Source: an uncultured Collinsella sp. (GTDB lineage Bacteria; Actinomycetota; Coriobacteriia; Coriobacteriales; Coriobacteriaceae). Taken from it: a stretch of DNA of 64,000 bases. The stretch covers positions 124,001 through 188,000 of the forward strand of contig CABRHS010000001.1 of assembly GCA_902470815.1 (NCBI GenBank), written 5' to 3'. Numbering within the stretch: position 1 is the first letter of the stretch; each line of letters starts with the position of its first letter. A program made the translations under genes and the position numbers. The notes under the pieces were generated by a model that was given only the letters and a program-made list of their open reading frames with translations, made no database searches and was not told the origin of the DNA. Shown here in pieces: positions 16,392 through 25,445 of the stretch.

Positions 16392-17723
16392 ATGCACAAG
16401 GGGTTATGCGCCGGCATACGCGGCCAATTCACCTACTCAACACCGCAGCTCAGCAGGCAGGTGCGTCGTTTTATCTGGACGCGCCTGCTTTTGTATCTTG
16501 GCGCCATGTCGAGCTACTTCATCGGCGTCCTGGGCACGCTCACCTTCGCGATGGGCGCGGGCGTGGGGGACAACGCGATCGCGGTCGGCCTGCTCAACTT
16601 GTGCATCGTGCTCGGCCAGATCCGCGGGGGAGGCCTGCTCGACCGCATCGGCCCGCGCCTATACCTGCGCGTCGCCGTGGCGGTCCTCGTTGCGAGCGGT
16701 CTGCTATATCAGGTAGTGGGGACGAGCATCGTGGGCGTCTACGTGGGCGGCGCCGTGTTCGGCCTCGCGTGGGGCATGGCCGAGACCATCCCGCGCTCGT
16801 ACCCCGCCTACCTCACGGACAACCTGGACGAACTCAAGCGCATCAACGCGCTCGTGACCCTCACGGGTAACATCGCCATCGTGGTGGGGCCTCTTGTGGG
16901 CGGGGCCATCGCGCTCGTCGCGCCCACCCAGGCGGTCTTCCTATTCATGGTGGCCTGCTCGGCACTCGCCCTTATCCCCGGATGGGGCATCGAGGCGCTC
17001 CGCTGCCCCGACGAGCTCGGTGGGGATGCCGAGCCCGTTGGGGAGACGACCGCGGTCGGGGCGCCCGCGGGCGATTCGGGGCCGCGGGGCAGCATCTCCG
17101 CGGGGTTCTCCGTCATCTCCGGAAGCAGCGTCCTCACGCTGCTGTTCTGGGCGACGCTCCTGTCCTTTATGGGGTACGGCGCGTTCGATCCGCTTGAGTC
17201 CCTGTTCTATCGCGATGTGCTCCACGTGGGCGCCGAATGGATGGGTTGGCTGTCGGCGTTGTCCGGCGTGGGCGGGCTTATCGGCGCCGCCCTCGCGGGC
17301 GTCATGCCCCCGCGCCTCATCAACGTGCGGGCTCTGCTCGTGGTTCTGTGCATCACGGGCCTCGGCAGTCTTCTGTACGTCGCCACCCCCTTCGTGCTCG
17401 TGGCGTGCATCGGGCAGTTCACGCTTGGCATCGCGTTCTCGGCGTTCGGCCCCATCAAGGACACCCTCGTTCAGATCCACACGCCGCTCGACCGCATCGG
17501 CCGGGTGAACGCCGCGATGGGCGCGGGCTACAACATGGCGGGCGCGATTCCGCTGCTGTGCGCGCCCAGCCTGGCGCATATGTTCGGCGTTCAGGGCACG
17601 CTCGTCGCCGCCGGCATCCTCGTGGCCGCGGTTCCGCTCGCGATCCTGGTGGTGCGCCGCCGCGAGCTCGCCCAGCTTGTGGAGCGTGAGCGCCGCGCCG
17701 AGGAGGGCCTCGGTTCCAAGTAG
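16392..17723 (+). CDS. Major facilitator superfamily transporter
   Basis: 443 residues with about 12 hydrophobic helices and a hydrophilic central loop (around residues 195-235, Gly/Glu-rich). The A-like motif GGGLLDRIGPRLYLR lies between helices 2 and 3. Substrate unknown. AAGGAG about 10 bases before the ATG. It diverges from moaA with a 161-bp gap, and nothing in the context fixes its role; a drug/metabolite exporter is the default guess. Confidence 0.8.
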   Translation: MHKGLCAGIRGQFTYSTPQLSRQVRRFIWTRLLLYLGAMSSYFIGVLGTLTFAMGAGVGDNAIAVGLLNLCIVLGQIRGGGLLDRIGPRLYLRVAVAVLVASGLLYQVVGTSIVGVYVGGAVFGLAWGMAETIPRSYPAYLTDNLDELKRINALVTLTGNIAIVVGPLVGGAIALVAPTQAVFLFMVACSALALIPGWGIEALRCPDELGGDAEPVGETTAVGAPAGDSGPRGSISAGFSVISGSSVLTLLFWATLLSFMGYGAFDPLESLFYRDVLHVGAEWMGWLSALSGVGGLIGAALAGVMPPRLINVRALLVVLCITGLGSLLYVATPFVLVACIGQFTLGIAFSAFGPIKDTLVQIHTPLDRIGRVNAAMGAGYNMAGAIPLLCAPSLAHMFGVQGTLVAAGILVAAVPLAILVVRRRELAQLVERERRAEEGLGSK

Positions 17724-17835
17724 CGCTTTTGGAGACGGCGTGAACGCGGAATCACCCCCGAGAGGTCGGCTTGCCGCCGCGGAAATCCTCGGATAGGCTG
17801 GAAGTACACGAGATCACTTGGGAGACGTGATACCT

Positions 17836-18645
17836 ATGCCGCGCGAGAACACGCAGCGCCAGAACCTGACATGCACCAATAGCGAAGACGCCACGACGGA
17901 GGGAGACAGTCCGAGCGCCCGTGTGGAGACGGGCGGCGAGGCCGTGCCGCAAGGCACCAGGGAGGGAGAGGTCCGTATCGCGGGGCTGAGCCTCCGCGAG
18001 TTCGCCAAGCGGGTCTTCCTTATCCTGCTGGGCGCCGCCATCGTAAGCTTCGGCGTGCACAACATCCACAACGTCACGGGCATCACCGAGGGTGGCATCA
18101 TCGGCCTGGTCCTGTGCGTCGACCATTGGTTCGGCATCCCGCCCTCGATCGTCACGCCCATCCTCGACAGCTTGTCGTACCTCGTTGCGCTCAAGGTGCT
18201 CGGCGGTGGCTTTTTGGGATGGTCCGCCGTGGCGACGGTGTCGGTCGCGGGCTTCTACAAGCTTTGGGAGAGCCTGCCCTACATGCTGCCCGACCTTTCC
18301 AACCAGCCGCTCGCCGCCGCGGTGATCGGTGCCCTGTTCGTGGGCGTCGGCGTGGGCCTGGTCATTCGCCAGGGCGCCTCCGCCGGCGGCGATGACGCCC
18401 TGGCGCTCTCCATCTCGAAGGTCACCGGTTGGCGCGTGGGCCGTTGTTACCTGTTCACCGATCTGACGGTGCTCGCCCTTTCGCTCACGTACATCCCCGT
18501 CGTGAAGATCGCGTTCTCGCTCATCACCGTCACGATTTCCTCCGCGGTGATCGACGTGGTGAAGGACGCCTCCTGGGACCATATCGAGGAGTTTTCCGAA
18601 TGGGTGCGCGAATGGCGCGAAGCCCGGCGCAAGGTAGGCCGCTAG
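17836..18645 (+). CDS. YitT-family membrane protein lacking DUF2179
   Basis: 269 residues: a hydrophilic N-terminus of about 50, then five or six membrane helices with YitT-like motifs (GITEGGIIGLVL and ASAGGDDALALSISKVTG) and a charged C-terminal tail (EWVREWREARRK). It lacks the C-terminal DUF2179 domain present in the paralogue at 10903. ATG 17836 is chosen, with GGAG at 17821; a TTG at 17818 is an alternative. Function unknown. Confidence 0.8.
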   Translation: MPRENTQRQNLTCTNSEDATTEGDSPSARVETGGEAVPQGTREGEVRIAGLSLREFAKRVFLILLGAAIVSFGVHNIHNVTGITEGGIIGLVLCVDHWFGIPPSIVTPILDSLSYLVALKVLGGGFLGWSAVATVSVAGFYKLWESLPYMLPDLSNQPLAAAVIGALFVGVGVGLVIRQGASAGGDDALALSISKVTGWRVGRCYLFTDLTVLALSLTYIPVVKIAFSLITVTISSAVIDVVKDASWDHIEEFSEWVREWREARRKVGR

Positions 18646-18680
18646 CCACGCGCATCCCCTCGTCCCGCCTTACGCGCCCC

Positions 18681-18728
18681 GCCGGGCATCGGTATCCTGG
18701 CGCCGCCCTGCCGGGCTTCGGTATCCTG
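18681..18728. repeat. Short tandem direct repeat
   Basis: Two 19-base copies of GCCGGGC(A/T)TCGGTATCCTG, at 18681-18699 and 18710-18728 (period 29), with a degenerate third start near 18732. Part of the 237-base gap between the convergent genes. Confidence 0.6.
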
Positions 18729-18766
18729 CTTGCTTTCGGTACCTGCGTCTGCTGCTCATGTGCATG

Positions 18767-18826
18767 GAGGGTTGAATTGTCGAAAATACCGACGCAACAG
18801 AATCGGTTTTCGACATTTTTGCCCTC
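18767..18826 (+). terminator. Long hairpin, probable terminator between convergent genes
   Basis: Nested inverted repeat: GAGGG (18767) with CCCTC (18822), TGTCGAAAA (18778-18786) with TTTTCGACA (18807-18815), and an inner CCG / CGG. TTTTT follows the main stem at 18816, fitting termination of the upstream plus-strand gene. Confidence 0.6.
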
Positions 18827-18882
18827 GTTCGATACTTGAAGGCGTGTGCCACCGCAGGTGGCTCGAACCCTTTTTACGCGCG

Positions 18883-19794
18883 CTACCGCAGGCGGTTGAG
18901 CATCACGCTGGCGTATTCGGTGGGGCTGAGTTCGGTTTTGCGGAGCGCGGGCAGGCTCGTGACGGGCAGCGAGCGCTCAAGGAATGCGCGGCTGGCGTCG
19001 TAATCGCGGGCGAACAGGCACCCGTAGAGCGAGTCGAGCACGTACTGGACGGCGATGTGGCTGGCGAACTGCGTGATGCGGTTCTGGAGGCTCTCACGGT
19101 CGCTTACGTGCAGGTAGATGTCGAGGCCGGGATTGATGCGGCAGCCGTTTGGCGTGCTCACCAAGATGACGGGGACACTGCGCTCGTGCAGGATAGGCAG
19201 GAGCGTGGCGAGGTTCGGTCCGAGCCCCGAGTACGAAATCGCGATGGCGACGTGGGTGCGGTCGGATGCGAGCGCGGCGCGGGTTTGGCGCTCTATGTTC
19301 TCGAAACAGGTGGCACACCGCCCGATGGAGAGCAGACGGTCGCAAAACATCTGCGCGGGGTAGAGATTGTGCGACTGGGTGTAGATATCGATGCTGGCCA
19401 CGCGGTCGAGTAGATTGGCGGCATGGTCGAGGGAATCGACGTCGATGAGGGAGCGCGTGTCGTCTACGGTCGTCTGATAGACGGAGGCCATCTGCGCGAG
19501 GATCTTGTCGGGCGCATCGAGGGCGGAAAACGGGAAGTTGATGTCGACCTTTCCCCGACCGTTTGTCCGCCGCGCGTCCGAGCGCGCCATCTCAACCTTG
19601 AGCTCCTTAAACCCCTCGAGCCCGAGCTTCTTGCAGAAGCGGTGCACGCTGGGAATCGAGACGCTCGCCGTACGGGCAAACTCCTTGATGGTGAGCCCCT
19701 GCAGGCGATTTCCGAGGTTGGCGAGCGTATTCGCGAGTTGTTGCTCGGTGGGAGTGAGATCGGTGCAGCCCTCGATGCGCCGCTTGATGTCCAT
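18883..19794 (-). CDS. RpiR/MurR-family transcriptional regulator
   Basis: 303 residues. The N-terminal HTH_6 domain (LTIKEFARTASVSIPSVHRFCKKLG, quoted in part) spans about residues 1-75, and a SIS sugar-phosphate-binding domain about 115-250 (AIAISYSGLGPNLATLLPI). Such proteins sense phosphosugars and control sugar or amino-sugar genes. No sugar gene is adjacent on either side, so the target is unknown. GGAGG ribosome site 6 bases before the ATG. Confidence 0.88.
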   Translation of the reverse strand: MDIKRRIEGCTDLTPTEQQLANTLANLGNRLQGLTIKEFARTASVSIPSVHRFCKKLGLEGFKELKVEMARSDARRTNGRGKVDINFPFSALDAPDKILAQMASVYQTTVDDTRSLIDVDSLDHAANLLDRVASIDIYTQSHNLYPAQMFCDRLLSIGRCATCFENIERQTRAALASDRTHVAIAISYSGLGPNLATLLPILHERSVPVILVSTPNGCRINPGLDIYLHVSDRESLQNRITQFASHIAVQYVLDSLYGCLFARDYDASRAFLERSLPVTSLPALRKTELSPTEYASVMLNRLR

Positions 19795-20073
19795 CCTGCC
19801 CTCCTGTTGCCATGTGCTGCAAGGTATCAGATAATGATATCAAAACGTGTCAGATTTCGGCGCGGGGCGGGCGATGTCGATGAGGCTCTGGTGTCGAGAC
19901 GTGTCGGCGCGCTTGCGGAGAGGTGCCGGCATGCCGTAATCGCGGCGAGGCTTCAGCCATGTGCCCGCGCCGTGTTCATCTCGACCGTTTACGGAATACT
20001 CAGCACATAATTCGACGATTTGCTGTATCTATACATGTAGAAAAACATTTGTTTATTTGTTTAGGAGCTCTAT
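19795..20073. other. 279-bp regulatory gap between divergent regulators
   Basis: Holds the promoters of the RpiR (minus) and LacI (plus) genes. It becomes AT-rich after 20000, with TATCTATACATGTAG near 20027 and AGGAG at 20062. I find no convincing -35/-10 pair and no hairpin terminator. Confidence 0.4.
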
Positions 20074-21084
20074 ATGGCAAAGGTCAGCGTGCGCGAGATC
20101 AGCCGCGCGACGGGATTCTCGCCCGCCACCGTATCCAACGCACTCAACGGTAAACGCAGCGTGAGCGAGGAGACGGCCCGGATCATCCGCGAGGCTGCCC
20201 AAACCATGGGCTACCAGCAGACCGCGCAGCTGGACGCCATCACGTTCGTGCTGGCGCGCAAGACCGGCAAGATCGTCGATGAGAGCACGTTCCATCCCTC
20301 CGTCATCGAGGGGGTGGAGCGCCAGGCGCGCCGCCACGGCATGAGCACGTCGTTCGTCTCCATCGACTTTTCCGATCTCGACCGGGCGCGTCCTCAGGTC
20401 GATGCCATCGTGAACGACCCCTCCGCCGCCATCGTGCTGCTTGGCACGGAGCTCGGCGAAGAGGATTACGAGCTGTTCCATGGTACCGCCGCCCATATTA
20501 TCGTGCTCGACAGCTGGAGCGATCGCTACGATTTCGACGCGGTCGTGATGTCCAACGAGGACTCGACGCTGCGCGCCGTGAACCATTTGATCGAAAACGG
20601 GCATCGTAAGATCGGCTATCTGGCCGGTGATTTCCGCATCCAAAACTTCAACGCGCGCGAGCGGGGTTTCGAGCGCGCTCTCGCCGAGGTGGGCATCGCG
20701 CCCGATCCCACCTGGCGCGTTCCGTTGGGCACCACGCTGGAGACGGCGTATGAGGACATGGCCGCATGGCTTGCGAAGACGCCGCGCGAGGACCTCCCGA
20801 CGGCGTATTTCGCCGACAACGACGTGCTCGCGGTGGGTGCCCTGAGGGCGCTGTCCGAGGCGGGAATCGATGTCCCGAACGACATCTCGATCATCGGGTT
20901 TGACGACTTGTCTGTGGGCGCGTTCTCCAATCCGCCGCTCACCACAGTGCACGTTCTTAAGCACGAGGTGGGCGAGATCGCCGTGCGCCGCTTGGTGGGC
21001 AATATCCGCAATCCCAAGAAATACACGTGCAAAACACAGGTGAGCACGTATTTTGTCGAGCGCAAGAGCGTGCGCGAGCTCTAG
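20074..21084 (+). CDS. LacI-family transcriptional regulator
   Basis: 336 residues. N-terminal LacI HTH (ISRATGFSPATVSNALNGKR, residues about 8-27), hinge, then a periplasmic-binding-like sensor with GYLAGDF and IGFDDLSVGAFSNPPLTTV. AGGAG is 7 bases before the ATG. Its stop shares a CTAG with the stop of the convergent LacI gene (4-base overlap). No sugar gene is directly attached; it may act on the neighbouring 22.2-27.4 kb locus or elsewhere. Confidence 0.92.
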   Translation: MAKVSVREISRATGFSPATVSNALNGKRSVSEETARIIREAAQTMGYQQTAQLDAITFVLARKTGKIVDESTFHPSVIEGVERQARRHGMSTSFVSIDFSDLDRARPQVDAIVNDPSAAIVLLGTELGEEDYELFHGTAAHIIVLDSWSDRYDFDAVVMSNEDSTLRAVNHLIENGHRKIGYLAGDFRIQNFNARERGFERALAEVGIAPDPTWRVPLGTTLETAYEDMAAWLAKTPREDLPTAYFADNDVLAVGALRALSEAGIDVPNDISIIGFDDLSVGAFSNPPLTTVHVLKHEVGEIAVRRLVGNIRNPKKYTCKTQVSTYFVERKSVREL

Positions 21085-22076
21085 GCAGAACGGCGCTTGA
21101 TGAGCGATGTCCCCAGCTCGATCTTGAGCGGGTGGTGTTCGGCCTCGTCGATAATCTCGACGAGGCGCCGTGCGGCGATGGAGCCCATATATTGCGAAGG
21201 AACATTGAGCGTGGTCAGTTGAGGCTGCACGTAGGTTCCGCCGGCGTTGTTGTCGAAGCCGACGATGCGTACGTCATCAGGCACGCGATAACCACGCTCG
21301 ATAAAGGCTTTCATGGCCCCAATAGCTATATCGTCAAAGACAGCGACGTAGTTTTGGGCGAGGGGTTCGCCCGAATCAATAATGTCGAGCATGCCGGCGT
21401 ATGCCTCATCTGGAGCGGCGGCGAGCTCGTGGATGGTGCCGAACTTTTCCGAGCCCGATAGCTGACCGATGGCGTGCTCGTAGGCGAAGCGTCGTTCGGT
21501 GAAGTTGCCCACGGTAACGGTCGTCGTTAACAGCCCGGGGACAGATCCATACTTCGAATACAGGTACTGCATGGCCAGCATCATGCTGGCGGCGTTGTCG
21601 ATCTTGACCGTATCGACCCCAGCGCTCATGCATGAGTCTAACAGCAGCAGAGGACAGTCCAGCGATGCAAACGGCATAAAATCCGAATCGAGCATCTCGG
21701 TTGCAAGGATGATGACACCATCGTATTGTGCTTCGGTGATGTCGGCGATCTGCTGCTGAGTGTTTTCGAACGGCGAGTAGTTCACCAGCGAAAACGAGAA
21801 TCCCGCGTGTCTAAGGGTGCCCTCGACTCCGGCGAGCATATCGGCGAAGAAGGGGGTCGTAAAGATGCGGCGCCGGTTAAAGGCAACCAAGGCAACGGTT
21901 CCGCTCTTTTGGCGCTCGAACTTAATCTTGCTAAAGTCGTAACCTAGGGCTTCGGCGGTACTAAGTACCAGCTGCCGTGTTTTTTCGCTTACGCCGCGTC
22001 GATTGTTAAGTGCAAGGGAAACGGCCGCTGCCGAAATTCCCAGCTGGTCAGCGATCTGTTTTGCAGTAACGGCCAT
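21081..22076 (-). CDS. LacI-family regulator, likely repressor of the divergent hydrolase/PTS operon
   Basis: 331 residues starting at ATG 22076 (AGGA 7 bases upstream; a longer in-frame start has no support). HTH AKQIADQLGISAAAVSLALN, then a sensor domain with IVGFDNNAGGTYVQPQLTTL. It is divergent from the 22228-27430 hydrolase/PTS operon with a 151-bp spacer, the usual place for a local repressor. The spacer contains repeated CTTAA half-sites. Confidence 0.92.
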   Translation of the reverse strand: MAVTAKQIADQLGISAAAVSLALNNRRGVSEKTRQLVLSTAEALGYDFSKIKFERQKSGTVALVAFNRRRIFTTPFFADMLAGVEGTLRHAGFSFSLVNYSPFENTQQQIADITEAQYDGVIILATEMLDSDFMPFASLDCPLLLLDSCMSAGVDTVKIDNAASMMLAMQYLYSKYGSVPGLLTTTVTVGNFTERRFAYEHAIGQLSGSEKFGTIHELAAAPDEAYAGMLDIIDSGEPLAQNYVAVFDDIAIGAMKAFIERGYRVPDDVRIVGFDNNAGGTYVQPQLTTLNVPSQYMGSIAARRLVEIIDEAEHHPLKIELGTSLIKRRSA

Positions 22077-22107
22077 GGTGGTTCCTAACGTTTGTGAACT
22101 TACCATG

Positions 22108-22135
22108 AGCTTAACACCAGGCTGTTTATTAAGCT
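22108..22135. promoter_or_regulatory. Candidate LacI-family operator
   Basis: AGCTTAA (22108-22114) and TTAAGCT (22129-22135) form an inverted repeat with a 14-base spacer between the divergent LacI and hydrolase genes. Further CTTAAG-like half-sites lie near 22152 and 22171. The owner is inferred from position. Confidence 0.4.
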
Positions 22136-22227
22136 AATTATTTAGTAAATCAACTTAAGAATCAATAGAAGTTAAGTAGCGTCCCCAGTAGAGTCTGTCT
22201 CAGCAAAACAACGACAAGGGGGATGAG

Positions 22228-23700
22228 ATGGTCAGCGGTATTTTTGAAATGCCCATTACGGATCAGAGCTATCCGTTTTCGAGCGCCGAACGCTACTGTC
22301 ATCTGAGCACAAAGGATTACGTCGAGCGCGAGTATCGCGTTGACGGTACCGCCAACGTGTATCGCACCGCCGACGAAGACGGCGGCGTGGAGGTCATGAC
22401 TGCCGACGCCCCTTATTCCAATCGGATCGTTGTTCGTGCTCCGAAAGATCCGGCGCAAGCGAGTGGCAATGTGGTCGTGGAGATCATCAATCCCACATCG
22501 TTTATGGAAATCGAGCGCATGTGGATTTTGGGTCACGGCGAGTTTGTGCGCTCTGGCGATATCTATGTGGGCATTACCAGCAAGCCCAATACCATCGCCA
22601 AGCTCAAGGAATTCAATCCCGATCGCTATGCCTTCATGAGCTGGGCAAACCCAACTCCCGAGTGGCCCTTTGACTTTGATCCGGAACAGCTCGTACGCGA
22701 CGGCGCGCTTCCCGACATGGACATCTCTTACGAGACTGGCCTGTTTTGGGACATGCTGACCGATCTTGCGTGGCTCTTGCGCGGAGACTCCGACCTTAAC
22801 CCGATCCGCGACTATCCTCGCCAGGCAATTTGCCTTACAGGATGGTCTCAGTCCGGCGCCTACCTGTTCCGCTACCTTAACAGTTTTGCCTATCGCGAGG
22901 ATGTGCGCCGTGACGGCCGCGTGTTTGACGGATACCTGTCTGGCGGTGGCATCCATTCGATGTGCATTCCCGTCAACCAGTATGAATGCAGCCGGGAATA
23001 CGCACACCATCTACTGCGTGTGGAGCACGTCGAGGAGCCGTTTATCGCCCTTCAGACCGAAAGCGAGAACGGTCGCTTTGAGAGTTGGCGCACGCTTATG
23101 CCCGATAGCGACGATCCCGATTTTAAGTACCGGCTGTACGAGGTGACGGGTGCTTCCCACGATACGCAGTGGAGTTACGTCGACTATTACCAAGACGACG
23201 AGGATCTTAAGCGTATCGACCATCTGCCGGTGTATGTCGGTAAGCATGCCGAAGCAAACGCCTATCCGTCGCAGTATCTGTTCCATGCTGCATTCCGTAA
23301 CCTGTTCCGCTGGGTCCGTACGGGTGCAGCTCCGGCAATCTGTCCACGCATTGAGCTGGACGCGAACGGCGAGAACGTAAAGGACGCCCTGGGAAATACC
23401 AAGGGCGGACTTCGCACCTGCCTGCTCGAGCATCCGTTTGCCCGCTACTCCAACACGAGCTTGGTGGAGCCGGGGCAGGGCACGGTCGATAAGACGAGCG
23501 ATAAGGACGGGCTGTTTGGCCACATGGAGTCGTTCTCGGCATCGATGCTCAAAGAGCTGTACGGGTCGCTCGAAAACTATCGCGCTTTATGTGAGCGCGA
23601 TACAGCGATCGGGGTGTCACAAGGCTTTATTTGTGCCGAGGATGCCCAGGCGATCGTTGATTTTGCCATGGCATCCGCCCGTGAGCGAGGACTGAACTAG
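22228..23700 (+). CDS. Alpha/beta hydrolase-domain protein (Abhydrolase_10-like)
   Basis: 490 residues, no signal peptide, so cytoplasmic. The nucleophile elbow GWSQSG (about residue 207) and the family-like N-terminal fold VVVEIINPTSFMEIERMW fit the Abhydrolase_10-type hydrolase family. Possible acid and base residues lie in later conserved patches (EVTGASHDT and EANAYPS). The ester or lactone substrate is unknown. It leads an operon with a DUF4038 glycosidase and a PTS, so it may remove acyl groups from the imported glycoside. Confidence 0.7.
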   Translation: MVSGIFEMPITDQSYPFSSAERYCHLSTKDYVEREYRVDGTANVYRTADEDGGVEVMTADAPYSNRIVVRAPKDPAQASGNVVVEIINPTSFMEIERMWILGHGEFVRSGDIYVGITSKPNTIAKLKEFNPDRYAFMSWANPTPEWPFDFDPEQLVRDGALPDMDISYETGLFWDMLTDLAWLLRGDSDLNPIRDYPRQAICLTGWSQSGAYLFRYLNSFAYREDVRRDGRVFDGYLSGGGIHSMCIPVNQYECSREYAHHLLRVEHVEEPFIALQTESENGRFESWRTLMPDSDDPDFKYRLYEVTGASHDTQWSYVDYYQDDEDLKRIDHLPVYVGKHAEANAYPSQYLFHAAFRNLFRWVRTGAAPAICPRIELDANGENVKDALGNTKGGLRTCLLEHPFARYSNTSLVEPGQGTVDKTSDKDGLFGHMESFSASMLKELYGSLENYRALCERDTAIGVSQGFICAEDAQAIVDFAMASARERGLN

Positions 23701-23728
23701 CAAGACTAAGACCGGAGAGGGGTCTGCA

Positions 23729-25351
23729 ATGGATATGACGTTGAATCAAGATGCCGTTGCCGAGATTTGGCGACCGGTTGTTCTGACGTTTGAGAGCGCC
23801 TGTTCGTTCGGTAACCCGTTTTTAGACGTTGAGATTTGGGCGGAGTTCACCGGCTCGAGTGGCAGGGTAATTCGCCGCGAGGCCTACTGGGATGGTGGGC
23901 GTACCTACTGCGTGTCGTTTGCCCCGACCGAGCTGGGTGTCTGGAACTATGTTATCGAGGCTCCCGAGCAGACCGGTCTTAATGGCTGCATGGGCCGTGT
24001 CGAGGCCGTGCCGTACGCGGGCGACCTCGATTTGTATCGCCATGGTTTTATCCGCGTTGCAGACAATCCGCACCTGTTTGCCTATTCAGATGGTACGCCG
24101 TTCTTTTGGCTGGGCGATACCCATTGGGAGTTTGCCTACCGCGAGAGCTGGGATGCGTCGAACCACCCCGGCATGACGAGCCAATTTCGCGGCATGGTCG
24201 ACCTGCGTGCCGAGCAGGGCTTTACCGTCTATCAGACCAACCTGCGCTCTGACATGGGCGCAGGAGATCGCTATTGGATTGACGGTGGCATGGCCAAGGG
24301 CGTGGAAGATGTGCCTAATGTGGCCTTCTACCAGCGGGAGCTCGACCGCCGCATGGCCTATATCGCCGATGCGGGCTTAGTGAATGCGCTTGGGCAAGCG
24401 TGGGCGTTTGCCATTCTCGGCGAGCATGCCGTGGAACACCAAAAGCACCTCGCCCGCTACCTGGTGGCGCGCTACGGTGCATATCCGATGGTGTGGACGC
24501 TTGCCGGCGAGGTTGCCGGATACCGCAAAGAAGGTCGAGCCGCCATGCTTGACGGCTGGCGTGAGGTCGCCTTGGAGATTGAGGCACGCGACGGCTATGG
24601 TCATCTGGCGACGGCGCACTATACCAACGAGCGCCCCTTTGCCGATTACTACCAGGATGAACCCTGGATGGACTTTACGCTCAACCAGGCCGGTCACGGC
24701 GATTACCTCATCAAGACAAGCGACTACTTTGACTATCTGGCAGCTCATGACGACAAGCCCTTCGTTGAGGGCGAGGCGCTCTACGAGTTTTGCTCGACGC
24801 TCGAGGAGATGGGTACGCGCCTGTGCACCGCAGACATGCTGCGCCGCGTGGCGTATATCTGCATGCAGGCCGGCGGCGCCGGCTATACCTACGGAGCCCA
24901 GGGAATCTGGGACAACGTGTGGGAAAGCCCTGAGGAGCTCGACCCCTTTATGGCGATCTTCAACCGCTTTGGCATTACTTGGGCCCAGGCGGTAGACGGA
25001 GAAGGTGCGGTGCAGATGGGCTACATGCGTTCCTTCTACGAAGACAATCACTTCTGGGAGCTCGCTCCCTACGAAACGACCGATGCGGGCAACCTGTTTG
25101 CCAACAAGGCTCCGCTGGCAACCGCCGACCAGGACCTTTCGCGCATCGTCGCGTACTTTGGCGATACCGTGCGCCAAAAGCTTGCTATCGAGGGTGTGCC
25201 GACGGGCGCTGCCTATGCAAGCCGATGGTTTAACCCTCGCACGGGCGCATACCGTGACGGCGAGGACGCCCTTGCCGTCACGGGCAGCATCATTCTGCCT
25301 GACAAACCCGGGGTTGGGGATTGGCTCCTCGTCCTCGAGCTCAAGGCGTAA
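23729..25351 (+). CDS. DUF5060/DUF4038 glycosidase (apiosidase-like family)
   Basis: 540 residues, no signal peptide. Residues about 1-90 resemble DUF5060 (NPFLDVEIWAEFTG). Residues about 105-450 resemble the DUF4038 (PF13204) TIM barrel: FFWLGDTHWEF, MVWTLAGEVAGYR (likely acid/base Glu) and KPFVEGEALYEF (likely nucleophile Glu). A C-terminal beta-domain ends RWFNPRTGAY..DWLLVLEL, like the domain accompanying GH140 enzymes. GH140, founded on the apiosidase BT1012, contains this fold. The presumed substrate arrives through the PTS genes directly downstream. Apioside cleavage is plausible but unproven; other DUF4038 activities exist. Confidence 0.72.
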   Translation: MDMTLNQDAVAEIWRPVVLTFESACSFGNPFLDVEIWAEFTGSSGRVIRREAYWDGGRTYCVSFAPTELGVWNYVIEAPEQTGLNGCMGRVEAVPYAGDLDLYRHGFIRVADNPHLFAYSDGTPFFWLGDTHWEFAYRESWDASNHPGMTSQFRGMVDLRAEQGFTVYQTNLRSDMGAGDRYWIDGGMAKGVEDVPNVAFYQRELDRRMAYIADAGLVNALGQAWAFAILGEHAVEHQKHLARYLVARYGAYPMVWTLAGEVAGYRKEGRAAMLDGWREVALEIEARDGYGHLATAHYTNERPFADYYQDEPWMDFTLNQAGHGDYLIKTSDYFDYLAAHDDKPFVEGEALYEFCSTLEEMGTRLCTADMLRRVAYICMQAGGAGYTYGAQGIWDNVWESPEELDPFMAIFNRFGITWAQAVDGEGAVQMGYMRSFYEDNHFWELAPYETTDAGNLFANKAPLATADQDLSRIVAYFGDTVRQKLAIEGVPTGAAYASRWFNPRTGAYRDGEDALAVTGSIILPDKPGVGDWLLVLELKA

Positions 25352-25445
25352 CCATATTTCCATTGGTCATAGGCGGGAAAGAGTCGGCCGCAATTTCCCG
25401 TTTGACAGCTAGATGAATCGTTTAGAGAGGATCAGTGAACACAAA

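Noticed and set aside
18840..18882. tRNA-like GGCTCGAACCC near 18852
   Set aside because: Resembles a T-loop by chance, but no acceptor, D or anticodon stems can be drawn around it; no tRNA gene was found in the window.
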